NCBI RefSeq assembly: GCF_001984105.1
Contig: NZ_MTQM01000008.1
Location: forward strand, 744,001-808,000
DNA length: 64,000 bases
Direction: 5' to 3'
From: Microbacterium sp. CSI-V
GTDB lineage: Bacteria > Actinomycetota > Actinomycetes > Actinomycetales > Microbacteriaceae
Positions 33,885 through 41,310 of the stretch are shown here, piece after piece (position 1 is the stretch's first letter; each line of letters begins with the position of its first letter). Both the position numbers and the translations under genes were made by a program. The notes under the pieces are model-generated. The model ran no database searches, was not told the DNA's origin, and was given only the letters and a program-made list of their open reading frames with translations.

Positions 33885-35568
33885 CCCTGTCGCATCCACG
33901 CCGCGCAGCGCCCCCGGACGACATGCCGGCAGCGCCGGACTCCTCGCCGGGCTCGTGCTCGCCACGATTCTGCTGATCATCGCCGTGGTCGCTCCCCTCG
34001 TTCTCCAGAGCCAAGCCGATGCCCTGGGTGCGCGGTCGCAGCCACCGAGCCCCGAGCACTGGCTGGGGACGGATGCCGTGGGGCACGACATGTTCGCCCG
34101 AAGCCTGGTGGCGACCCGTCTCACGCTGCTGATGACCGCGGGGGCCACCCTCATCGCCGTCGTCGGGGGCGTGGTGTTCGGCGGAGTCGTGCAGCTCCTG
34201 CCCGGACGGCCGCGGGAGCTCGCCCTGCGCGCGATCGACAGCCTCGTCGCCTTCCCGGGCCTTCTGCTCGCTCTCGTCGTCGCCGCGATCCTCGGTGCGA
34301 GCGCCCCCTCGGCCGTCGTCGCGATCGGGGTCTCCGGCATCCCGTACTTCGCCCGGCTCGCCGCCAACCTCGCCGGATCCGTCCTGCATCGCGACTACGT
34401 CGAGACCGCCCGGCTGCTCGGTGCACCGCCGCTCGCCGTCCTGCGCCGACACGTCCTGCCGAACATCGCGGAGCCGATCCTGGTGCTGACGGCCTCCACC
34501 TTCGCCGCGTCGTTGACGGCCATCTCCGCGTTGTCCTTCGTCGGGCTCGGCGTCCAATCGCCCGCCTACGACTACGGCAAGCTTCTGAACGAGGCGCTTC
34601 CCTCGCTCCTGGCGGGTCGCGCGTACCAGGTGGTCGGTCCCGCGGCGCTCATCGTGCTCGCCGGTGTCGCGGCCATGCTCATCGGCGACGGCCTCGCCGC
34701 TCGCGCGGATCCGCGCCGATCCGTGCCGCGTCGTGTCCGTCCCGTGCGGCCGACCGAGCTGCACGCGCCCGGCGACGCGCTGTTGCACGCCGAGAACGTC
34801 GTGGTCTCGCGCGCGGACGGCGTCGCGCTGGTCAAGGGCGTCTCGTTCAGCATCGGGCGAGGCGAGACGCTCGGCATCGTCGGGGAGTCGGGGTCGGGCA
34901 AGTCGCTCACCGCCCTGACCGTGGCCCGCCTCCTCCCCGACGGTCTGGAAGCGAGTGCCCGGCGGCTCACGCTGGGGGAGAAGGACCTGCTCCGGCGGCA
35001 GCCGCCCGCGGTCATGGCACGGGCGATCGCGCTGGTGTACCAGGATCCGGGAACGACCTTCAACCCGGCTCTGCGGATGGGCGCTCAACTGGGTCAGGTT
35101 CTTCGCGCCCACTTCGGCCGAAGCCGCTCGCAGGCCGACTCCGCCGTGAGGGAAGCACTGGAGGCGGTACGGGTCTCCGACGCGCCGCGGCGCATGCGCC
35201 AACGTCCTCATGAGTGGTCCGGGGGGATGCGGCAGCGGGCGATGCTCTCGTCCGCCCTCACCGCCACGCCCGAACTGATCATCGCCGACGAGCCGACGAC
35301 GGCCCTCGATGTGACCGTTCAGCGCGAGATCCTGCGGGAGCTCCGCCGGGTGAGCATCGAGAACGGGTGCGCACTGCTGTTCATCTCCCATGACATCGCC
35401 GTGGTGCGCGCCCTCTGCCACCGCGTGCTCGTGATGAAAGACGGCGAGATCGTCGAGGAGCTGTCGGCCGGACATCTCGACCTGGAGCACGCCCGCCACC
35501 CCTACACGCGAAGCCTGCTCGAGGCCGATCCTGCGTTCGACGTCGCCCGCCCGGAGGTGTCCGCATGA
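33871..35568 (+). CDS. fused ABC permease (DppC-like) and ATPase (DppD-like)
   Basis: A 565-residue fusion. Residues 1-275 are a DppC-type permease with coupling segment at about 173-198 (HRDYVETARLLGAPPL). Residues 300-550 are an ATPase: Walker A GESGSGKS (338-345), signature WSGGMRQR (449-456) and Walker B ending IADEP (471-475). These are normally separate proteins. There is no frameshift or stop at the joint, and the linker (about 275-300) is Arg/Pro-rich. It overlaps both neighbours. Confidence 0.86.
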   Translation: MQIPDPVASTPRSAPGRHAGSAGLLAGLVLATILLIIAVVAPLVLQSQADALGARSQPPSPEHWLGTDAVGHDMFARSLVATRLTLLMTAGATLIAVVGGVVFGGVVQLLPGRPRELALRAIDSLVAFPGLLLALVVAAILGASAPSAVVAIGVSGIPYFARLAANLAGSVLHRDYVETARLLGAPPLAVLRRHVLPNIAEPILVLTASTFAASLTAISALSFVGLGVQSPAYDYGKLLNEALPSLLAGRAYQVVGPAALIVLAGVAAMLIGDGLAARADPRRSVPRRVRPVRPTELHAPGDALLHAENVVVSRADGVALVKGVSFSIGRGETLGIVGESGSGKSLTALTVARLLPDGLEASARRLTLGEKDLLRRQPPAVMARAIALVYQDPGTTFNPALRMGAQLGQVLRAHFGRSRSQADSAVREALEAVRVSDAPRRMRQRPHEWSGGMRQRAMLSSALTATPELIIADEPTTALDVTVQREILRELRRVSIENGCALLFISHDIAVVRALCHRVLVMKDGEIVEELSAGHLDLEHARHPYTRSLLEADPAFDVARPEVSA

Positions 35569-36362
35569 CGGATGTCGGCTCCATCGTCCGCGCGCGGGAT
35601 CTGCGCGTCTCGTTCGGTCGGACCGAAGTGCTGCACGGCGTCGATCTCGACGTTGCACCCGGCTCCGCCGTCGGTCTCGTGGGCGAGTCCGGCTCGGGCA
35701 AATCGACGCTCGCCAAAGTGCTCGTCGGCTCCGTCGCCCCCACGTCGGGTGTCGTGGAGGTGGCGGGCATCGATGTCGGCGCGGCCGATCGCGCGAGCCG
35801 CCGGAGGCTGCACCGGAGCGTCCAGCTGATTCCGCAGGACCCGTACTCGTCGCTGAATCCCCGCCGGACCATCGGCCAGGCCCTCGCCGAGGCGATCGAC
35901 CCCGTCCGCCCGTCGGTGCGAGGTTCGCGCGCACGGATCGACGAACTGCTGGATCGCGTGCGCATCCCGCGCGACGCCGTCGGGCGTCACCCCCACGAGT
36001 TCTCCGGGGGTCAGCGTCAGCGCATCGCCATCGCGCGCGGCCTCGCCGTGGAGCCGCGCGTCCTCGTCGCGGACGAGGTCACGTCGGCACTGGACGTCTC
36101 GGTGCAGGCCGAGGTGCTGCGCCTGCTCGCGGAACTCCGACGCGACCTGGGGCTGACGATGCTGTTCATCTCCCACAACCTCGCGGTGGTCAACGTCGTG
36201 TGCGACGAGGTCGCGGTCATGCGCGCCGGCGACGTCGTCGAGAGCGGGCCCGTCCGCGACGTCTTCGCGGCACCGCGGCATCCCTATACCCGCGAGCTGC
36301 TGGCTTCCGTCCCCGGTTCCCCCGACTTCACGCTCGAGACCGCCCTCGAAAGGATCCACTGA
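35565..36362 (+). CDS. ABC transporter ATPase, DppF/OppF type
   Basis: A 265-residue ATPase. Walker A GESGSGKS is at 40-47, the signature is FSGGQRQR and Walker B reads VLVADEVTSALD, where the usual ADEP is ADEV. The short C-terminal YTRELLASVPG segment is family typical. It should form the second nucleotide-binding half opposite the fused ATPase. It overlaps the fusion gene by four bases and the amidohydrolase by one base (TGATG). Confidence 0.86.
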   Translation: MTDVGSIVRARDLRVSFGRTEVLHGVDLDVAPGSAVGLVGESGSGKSTLAKVLVGSVAPTSGVVEVAGIDVGAADRASRRRLHRSVQLIPQDPYSSLNPRRTIGQALAEAIDPVRPSVRGSRARIDELLDRVRIPRDAVGRHPHEFSGGQRQRIAIARGLAVEPRVLVADEVTSALDVSVQAEVLRLLAELRRDLGLTMLFISHNLAVVNVVCDEVAVMRAGDVVESGPVRDVFAAPRHPYTRELLASVPGSPDFTLETALERIH

Positions 36363-37624
36363 TGACGATCTCCTCCGTCTCCCTCCGCCTGACTGGTGCC
36401 CGGCTGATCGACGGCACCGGTGCGGGCCCGGTGCCCGACGCCGAGTTGCACGTCGACGAGGACGGACGCATCCTCTTCGCGGGCCCCGCCGCCCACGCGC
36501 CCGTCGTTGCGGCGACGGTCACGCGCGACCTCGGGGGACGCACGCTCCTGCCCGGCTTCATCGATGCGCACGTGCACCTCGGCTTCGACGCCGGCAACGG
36601 CCCCTTCCACGACCTCACCACCGACCCGGTGCAGGTGGTGTTCGAGACCGGGCGGCGACTCGAGCAGACCCTCCACGCGGGGGTGACCACGGCACGCGAC
36701 CTCGCCGGGCTGACCCTGGGCCACAAGGCCGCGGTCGAGCAGGGGCTCGTGGCGGGGCCGCGCCTGCACACGGCCGTCCGCATCATGAGTCACACGGGAG
36801 GGCACTCCGACTTTCACCTTCCCGGCGGTCACGTGAAGTACCACGTCTCCGCGGCCGACGAGATCGCCGACACCGTCGACGAGGTGCGGACGGCCACCCG
36901 CCGCCTGCTGCGCGACGGCGCGGACGTCATCAAGGTCTGCACGACGGGCGGGATGTCCAGTCCTCACGACCAGCCGACCGACGAGGGGATCACGGCGGAC
37001 GAGATCCGCGCCATCCGCGACGAGGTCGACCGTCATGGCGGTCGGCCCATCGCCGCGCACGCGCAGGGAACCGCCGGCATCCTCGCGGCGCTGCGCGGCG
37101 GCGTCGACAGCGTCGAGCACGCCTACGGCATCGACGACGAGGGGATCGACCTGGCCGGTGAGAACGGCACGTTCCTCGTGCCGACGCTCTCGACCGTCTT
37201 CACGCCGCTCGTGAAGGAGCGCATGCGGCCGTTCCACTACGAGAAGAAGGTGCGCTGGGTCGAGATCACGCGCGTGAACATCGCCCGCGCCATCGAGCGG
37301 GGGGCGCGCTTCGCGATGGGCACCGATTCGGGGATCTGCGCGCACGGGCGCAACCTCGCCGAGCTCTCGCACCTCGTCGAGCTCGGGATGTCACCGATGG
37401 ACGCGTTGCGCGCGGGCACGGCGCACGCGGCCGAGCTCCTTCGCGTCGGCGACCGACTGGGCACGCTCGAAGCCGGCAAGATCGCCGACTTCGTCGTCGC
37501 CGACGTCGACCCGCTGGCGGACATGTCCGCACTGGGTTCCCCCGAGAACGTGGTCGTCGTGGCCAAGGCGGGCCGGATCGTCAAGGATCTCCTGGTTTCG
37601 GAGCGCGTGCCGGTCGGGGCCTGA
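36362..37624 (+). CDS. metal-dependent amidohydrolase (imidazolonepropionase/prolidase-like)
   Basis: A 420-residue amidohydrolase with a complete binuclear set: His70 and His72 (DAHVHL), Lys191 (DVIKVCTTGG), His233, His253 (SVEHAYG) and Asp322 (MGTDSG). The layout resembles Xaa-Arg/Xaa-Pro dipeptidases of this superfamily. It is translationally coupled to the ABC ATPase, so it probably hydrolyses the imported solute, a dipeptide or N-acyl amino acid. No signal peptide, hence cytoplasmic. Confidence 0.84.
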   Translation: MTISSVSLRLTGARLIDGTGAGPVPDAELHVDEDGRILFAGPAAHAPVVAATVTRDLGGRTLLPGFIDAHVHLGFDAGNGPFHDLTTDPVQVVFETGRRLEQTLHAGVTTARDLAGLTLGHKAAVEQGLVAGPRLHTAVRIMSHTGGHSDFHLPGGHVKYHVSAADEIADTVDEVRTATRRLLRDGADVIKVCTTGGMSSPHDQPTDEGITADEIRAIRDEVDRHGGRPIAAHAQGTAGILAALRGGVDSVEHAYGIDDEGIDLAGENGTFLVPTLSTVFTPLVKERMRPFHYEKKVRWVEITRVNIARAIERGARFAMGTDSGICAHGRNLAELSHLVELGMSPMDALRAGTAHAAELLRVGDRLGTLEAGKIADFVVADVDPLADMSALGSPENVVVVAKAGRIVKDLLVSERVPVGA

Positions 37625-37648
37625 CGTCCCGCTCGCGTCGCGGCGGTG

Positions 37649-38329
37649 TCAGAGGCCGAGCGTCTGGAGCTCGGCATCCATTCGCTCGGCGATGTGCGCG
37701 TAGCCGACGTCGTCGGGGTGGAGTCCGTCGCCGGCCATCCAGCTGTCGTCGTCGTCGGCGTAGTGACCGTCGAGCCACCGGCTCGCTCCGGCGATGTAAT
37801 CGGCGCCGATCCGCTCGGCCGCGTCGTGCACCCACCCGATGATGACGTCGACGGATGCCGGCCGGTCGGCGGTGTACCAGAACGGTTCGACCACGATGAG
37901 GCGCGCGCGGGGAAGGCCCTGGCGCAGCCGGTCGAGGTCGCTGTCGATCGTCGCCCGGATCTCGGCGGCGGCGCCGTCGTAGCTGAAGTTGTCGTTGAGT
38001 CCCATGGTGACGAACACGATGTCGGGGTCGTCACGGATGATCTGGGCGGGGATGTCATCGAGCCCCGGCCCCATGCTCGCGCGCCGGTTGACGAACCCCA
38101 GGCCGTTCTCGCTGCGGTTGATCTCGGTCCACCCGCGCTCCGCGCAGATGATCGTGGACCAGCGCCTGTCGGACGAACTCGCGCCGGTGCCGCGGGTGTA
38201 GGAGTCGCCGTAGAACGCGACGGTGGTCTCGCCGGGCTCCGTCGTGGGCTCCGGCTGCGCGGACGGCCCGCACGCCGTGAGCCCGAGCGCGAGCACTGCG
38301 CTGAGGAGGATGCCGAGCGAGCGACGCAT
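37649..38329 (-). CDS. SGNH/GDSL hydrolase, lipoprotein
   Basis: A 226-residue secreted esterase-like protein. The lipobox LTAC puts the anchor Cys at residue 20. The nucleophile is Ser43 in YGDSYTRG, Asn112 is in GLNDN, and Asp201/His204 in DGLHPD complete the catalytic set. It should cleave acyl or acetyl esters outside the cell. It is convergent with the amidohydrolase gene. A -10-like GAGAAT lies six bases before its ATG, so it may be leaderless. Confidence 0.85.
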   Translation of the reverse strand: MRRSLGILLSAVLALGLTACGPSAQPEPTTEPGETTVAFYGDSYTRGTGASSSDRRWSTIICAERGWTEINRSENGLGFVNRRASMGPGLDDIPAQIIRDDPDIVFVTMGLNDNFSYDGAAAEIRATIDSDLDRLRQGLPRARLIVVEPFWYTADRPASVDVIIGWVHDAAERIGADYIAGASRWLDGHYADDDDSWMAGDGLHPDDVGYAHIAERMDAELQTLGL

Positions 38330-38463
38330 GCGTCCATTCTCGGTGGCGACCCGGGAGATCGGGCCGGACCGGGGCTCCTGCCGGGCACCCGGCGGGTGGG
38401 CATTGCCTCCACAACCCCTGAGTTCGCTGGCGCATCTCCGGCTGACGGGGCAGCGTCGGAGGG

Positions 38464-38712
38464 GTGACCTCTCGACACCGCAGGCGCCTGACGATGGCCG
38501 CGGCTGCGGCGCTGTTCATCTTGGCCATCGCGGCGGCACCCGTCTTCGTCAGGGAAGGCGTCGCCGTCGGACTCGGAATGATGGCGCTTTCCGCTATCGC
38601 GCCTCTCGTGGTGCTCGTCGTCATCGCATGTGCGTGGTCCGTCAACGACCGGAAAGCCGCCGCGCGCGCCGGGACACGAAAGCCCTCGCGTGCGGCCGAT
38701 GACCGCCCGTGA
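38464..38712 (+). CDS. small two-helix membrane protein
   Basis: An 82-residue protein with a basic start, two hydrophobic segments (about residues 10-30 and 36-58) and a basic, Lys/Arg-rich tail. The GTG at 38464 almost touches GGAGGG, and an in-frame ATG at 38494 is an alternative. No known family recognised. Coding is supported by amino-acid pattern only. Confidence 0.5.
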   Translation: MTSRHRRRLTMAAAAALFILAIAAAPVFVREGVAVGLGMMALSAIAPLVVLVVIACAWSVNDRKAAARAGTRKPSRAADDRP

Positions 38713-38721
38713 GGGCTGTGG

Positions 38722-38792
38722 AGGGGCTGACGGGAATCGAACCCGCGCTGTCTGCTTGGGAAGCAGAAGTTCTGCCATTGAACTACAGCCCC
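38722..38792 (-). tRNA. tRNA-Gly (anticodon CCC)
   Basis: The minus strand folds into a full cloverleaf of 71 nt. The acceptor stem is GGGGCTG/CAGCCCC, the D arm GTTC/GAAC, the anticodon stem TCTGC/GCAGA around loop TTCCCAA, and the T arm GCGGG-TTCGATT-CCCGT. Anticodon CCC reads GGG glycine codons. The 3' CCA is not encoded. Confidence 0.95.
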
Positions 38793-38856
38793 GAGCGCCG
38801 TGAGGCACTTCCGCCAGCATAACAGCGTCTCCCGTGGCATCCGGGTCGGGGTTCTG

Positions 38857-38940
38857 CGTCGAGTGCACACGATCCGTGCGAGAGCACACGTCAGGGTCGT
38901 ACGGAACGTGTGCGTTCGCACGGAACGTGTGCACTCGACG
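38857..38940. repeat. four-core palindrome, type D
   Basis: An 84-base inverted repeat with about 33-base arms and three mismatches, loop near 38891-38906. The core GCACACG or close variant occurs four times, two per orientation (GAGTGCACACGATCCGTGCG on the left arm). It lies between the tRNA and dcd. The only type D copy seen here. Confidence 0.78.
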
Positions 38941-38961
38941 GTGCGCGCCGACCCCACGCCC

Positions 38962-38967
38962 TAGGCT
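38962..38967 (+). promoter_or_regulatory. -10 element TAGGCT of leaderless dcd
   Basis: TAGGCT is six bases before the GTG of dcd, and there is no ribosome site. The spacing equals that at five other genes in the window. No clear -35. Confidence 0.45.
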
Positions 38968-38973
38968 GGGCGC

Positions 38974-39579
38974 GTGCTGCTCTCCGACCGCGACATCCGA
39001 GCCGAACTCGCCGACGGACGCCTGGGGCTCGACCCCTTCGATCCGGCCATGGTGCAGCCGTCGAGCGTCGACGTGCGCCTCGACCGATACTTCCGGCTGT
39101 TCGACAACCACAAGTACCCGTTCATCGACCCCGCCGAGGAGCAGCCCGAGCTCACCCGCCTCATCGAGGTCGAGCCGGACGAGCCGTTCATCCTCCACCC
39201 GGGCGAGTTCGCGCTGGGATCGACGTTCGAGCGCGTCACGCTGCCGGACGACGTCGCCGCGCGTCTCGAGGGCAAGTCGTCGCTCGGACGCCTGGGGCTG
39301 CTCACCCACTCGACCGCCGGGTTCATCGACCCGGGGTTCTCGGGGCACGTCACGCTCGAACTCTCCAACGTCGCGACCCTGCCGATCAAGCTCTGGCCGG
39401 GCATGAAGATCGGGCAGGTCTGCTACTTCCGCCTGACCTCCCCCGCCGAGAATCCGTACGGTTCGGGGCCCTACGGCAACCGCTACCAGGGCCAGCGCGG
39501 CCCGACGGCATCGCGCTCGGCGCTGAACTTCCACCGCACGAACGTCGGCACGACCGACGCCGGCTCCGCCGGACGCTGA
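38974..39579 (+). CDS. dcd: dCTP deaminase
   Basis: A 201-residue trimeric nucleotide hydrolase of the dUTPase fold. Conserved segments are [41 protein letters not shown] and the C-terminal GQRGPTASR. It converts dCTP to dUTP for thymidylate synthesis; actinobacterial members can be bifunctional and go on to dUMP. The start is GTG 38974 directly behind a -10 element, so the message is likely leaderless. A strong terminator hairpin follows. Confidence 0.93.
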   Translation: MLLSDRDIRAELADGRLGLDPFDPAMVQPSSVDVRLDRYFRLFDNHKYPFIDPAEEQPELTRLIEVEPDEPFILHPGEFALGSTFERVTLPDDVAARLEGKSSLGRLGLLTHSTAGFIDPGFSGHVTLELSNVATLPIKLWPGMKIGQVCYFRLTSPAENPYGSGPYGNRYQGQRGPTASRSALNFHRTNVGTTDAGSAGR

Positions 39580-39587
39580 AGCGCACG

Positions 39588-39627
39588 CGGAACAGCCCCG
39601 TCGAGGTGACCTCGACGGGGCTGTTCC
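39588..39627 (+). terminator. terminator hairpin after dcd
   Basis: A perfect inverted repeat with arms of about 17-19 bases (CGGAACAGCCCCGTCGAGG and complement) centred at 39607, starting nine bases after dcd. The U-run is short (GTCGTGTTGG), as is common in high-GC bacteria. Confidence 0.8.
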
Positions 39628-39670
39628 GTCGTGTTGGCGCGGCGCGGTTAGTGCGCGCGGCGCCGTGCGC

Positions 39671-39741
39671 GGCGATAAACGCGATTCCCGCGCAGAAACG
39701 CGACGTCCACGTGTTTCTCGTCGCGGAGGGCGTTTATCGCC
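39671..39741. repeat. four-core palindrome, type B copy 2
   Basis: A 71-base element with outer arms GGCGATAAACGCG and CGTTTATCGCC and inner AGAAACGCGACGT and ACGTGTTTCTCG. It shares core and order with the copy at 9184, although the loop and arm ends differ. It lies between dcd and a convergent gene, next to an 18-base tandem repeat. Confidence 0.8.
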
Positions 39742-39743
39742 GA

Positions 39744-39833
39744 TCACTCGGATGCCGCGGATTCGCCGGATGCCGCCGGTTCACTCGGATGCCGAGGGCT
39801 CACCGGATGCCGCGGGCTCAGCGGATGCCGAAC
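39744..39833. repeat. five 18-base tandem repeats with GGATGCC
   Basis: Five consecutive 18-base units start at 39744, 39762, 39780, 39798 and 39816. Each holds CGGATGCCG. The last three units and part of the third encode the Ala/Ser/Glu/Pro C-terminus of the minus-strand regulator; the first two lie beyond its stop codon, in an open frame that could be read if that stop were lost. Confidence 0.75.
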
Positions 39834-40530
39834 CTTCGCGGCCGCGGCTGAACCCGGCGTCGAAGCCGCGCTCGTAGGCGCGCTGCGCCGCCCGGTGGCC
39901 CCGGTCGTCGTGCCCGTGCCGTCCGTGGTGCGCGTGCCCGCCGTGGCGGGGGTCGCATCCGCGTCCGTGGTGGGGACGGTCGTGCTCTTCGGTGCCGCGC
40001 TCGCGGGGGCCGAAGCCGTCCGCGTCGCCGCGCGCGCCGGGGCCGAAGCCCGGGCCGAAGCCGCGCCCGAACGGGCCGAAGCCGCGCATGCCCGCGCCAC
40101 GCCCGCCGCGTCCGCGGGGGCCGAACGGCGCCGCGTCCGAGTCGTCGAGGCCGAGCGCCGCCGACACGGCGTCGAGGGCGGCGACGAGACGTTCGAGCTC
40201 TTCGGCGGGGACGTCGGCGAGGAGCGCCGAGCGGTCGGCATCCAGGCGGTCGAGGATCTCGCGACCCTCGGTGGTCAGCGACCAGCCGTCGTCGGCGCGC
40301 TCGATCCATCCCCGCTCGGCGAGGGCGGTGACGCGCTTGCCGCCGCGGGCCAGGCGCTCGGCGATCCAGGGAGCGTCGATGCGGCCGTCGATCGCGCGCA
40401 GCACGAGGACGGTCTTGGGGTGCAGGTCGCTGTCGCGCAGCTGCGCGAACAGGCGGTGGTGCAGCGCGTGCCCGACCGTGGTGAGGCGATGGGCGAGGCT
40501 GCGGGGGTCCAGAGGTGTGGAGGTGTTCAT
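39781..40530 (-). CDS. winged-helix regulator with Gly/His-rich tail
   Basis: A 249-residue protein. Residues 5-110 form a MarR-like winged helix (HALHHRLFAQLRDSDLHPKTVLVLRAI; wing near ERADDGWSLTTEGREIL). From about residue 135 the chain is low complexity: Gly/Phe/Arg repeats (GPFGRGFGPGFGPG) then His/Asp/Gly-rich (HHGRGCDPRHGGHAHHGRHG), which could bind metal. AAAGGA precedes the ATG. It is divergent from another MarR-type gene with a similar His-rich segment, and both share an operator region. The C-terminus lies in a tandem repeat and may vary in length. Confidence 0.75.
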   Translation of the reverse strand: MNTSTPLDPRSLAHRLTTVGHALHHRLFAQLRDSDLHPKTVLVLRAIDGRIDAPWIAERLARGGKRVTALAERGWIERADDGWSLTTEGREILDRLDADRSALLADVPAEELERLVAALDAVSAALGLDDSDAAPFGPRGRGGRGAGMRGFGPFGRGFGPGFGPGARGDADGFGPRERGTEEHDRPHHGRGCDPRHGGHAHHGRHGHDDRGHRAAQRAYERGFDAGFSRGREGSASAEPAASGEPSASE

Positions 40531-40565
40531 GGGGTGGTCCTTTCGTGTGACGGGAGATCCGCCGC

Positions 40566-40634
40566 TTACATGTCATGTGACAACGGATGTACTGTGACAT
40601 GTATTCCGGATGCTTGTCAAGCGACATGTAAAAT
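40566..40634. promoter_or_regulatory. divergent operator with three GACATGTA sites
   Basis: TACATGTC (40567-40574) and two direct GACATGTA copies (40596-40603, 40623-40630) lie between the two regulator genes, and TTGTCA/TGACAA elements are near them. A perfect -35 TTGACA for the minus strand is at 40615-40620. TAAAAT (40629-40634) is seven bases before the + strand ATG at 40642. The last GACATGTA overlaps it, so binding would block that promoter. Confidence 0.65.
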
Positions 40635-40641
40635 CGAGTCC

Positions 40642-41157
40642 ATGATCGCCGACCCCGCCGACGAGATCGCCGCTGCCCTCGCCAAACTCCGCGGTCGGCG
40701 GCCGCGCCCCCCGTTCGCCGGAGGCTTCGGCGGCCCCCACGCCCACGAACACCGGGGCCACGGTCCGCACCCGTTCCACGGCGGCCCGCCGTGGGCCGAC
40801 CCCGGCCAGGGGCGGTTCGCCGGCGTCGCACGCCTGCGAATGCTCGACGCCCTCGTCTCGGCATCCGGTCCGTTGTCGGTCAGTGAGATCGCCGACGCCG
40901 TCGGCGTCGATCAGCCCCGCGCGTCACGCCTCGTGCAGCAGGGCGTGCAGATGCGGCTCGTCGAACGCGAGCCCGACCCCGACGACGCTCGCCGCACGCG
41001 CGTGCGGCTCACCGCCGAGGGCGAGCGCCTCGTCTCGAGCCTCCGGGGCAGGCGGCGGGATGCCGTGCGCTCCGCGCTCGAGTCCTTCACCGACGCCGAG
41101 CGCGCCGACTTCGCCCGCCTCCTGGCGAAATTCGCCGACGCCTGGCCGCAGGACTGA
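40642..41157 (+). CDS. MarR family regulator with His-rich N-terminus
   Basis: A 171-residue protein. Residues 20-55 are His/Gly/Pro-rich (HAHEHRGHGPHPFHGGPP). Residues 60-165 are a MarR domain with the winged helix at SVSEIADAVGVDQPRASRLV and the wing at REPDPDDARRTRVRLT. It likely binds the three GACATGTA sites upstream. No ribosome site is found, and a -10 TAAAAT is seven bases away, so it is probably leaderless. The His-rich segment suggests metal sensing, which is inference. Confidence 0.82.
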   Translation: MIADPADEIAAALAKLRGRRPRPPFAGGFGGPHAHEHRGHGPHPFHGGPPWADPGQGRFAGVARLRMLDALVSASGPLSVSEIADAVGVDQPRASRLVQQGVQMRLVEREPDPDDARRTRVRLTAEGERLVSSLRGRRRDAVRSALESFTDAERADFARLLAKFADAWPQD

Positions 41158-41176
41158 CTCCGCGGCATCCCAGACA

Positions 41177-41251
41177 CCAGAACAGGGGATGCCGCCGGAA
41201 CAGGCCGATCTCGACGGAATCGCCCTGTTCTCGGCGCATGGCCTGTTCTCG
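41177..41251. repeat. four-core palindrome, type E
   Basis: A 75-base element between convergent genes. GAACAGG occurs twice forward (41180, 41198) and CCTGTTC twice inverted (41224, 41242), with the spacers between cores also partly complementary. Only one type E copy was seen. A short GACGCC tandem (41252-41276) follows. Confidence 0.75.
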
Positions 41252-41310
41252 TGACGCCGACGCCGACGCCGACGCCGAAGCTCAAACCCAGGCCGCCCGC
41301 AGGCCGCGTG

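Noticed and set aside
41252..41276. GACGCC tandem as a functional repeat
   Set aside because: Only about four six-base units in a gap; probably simple slippage in high-GC DNA.
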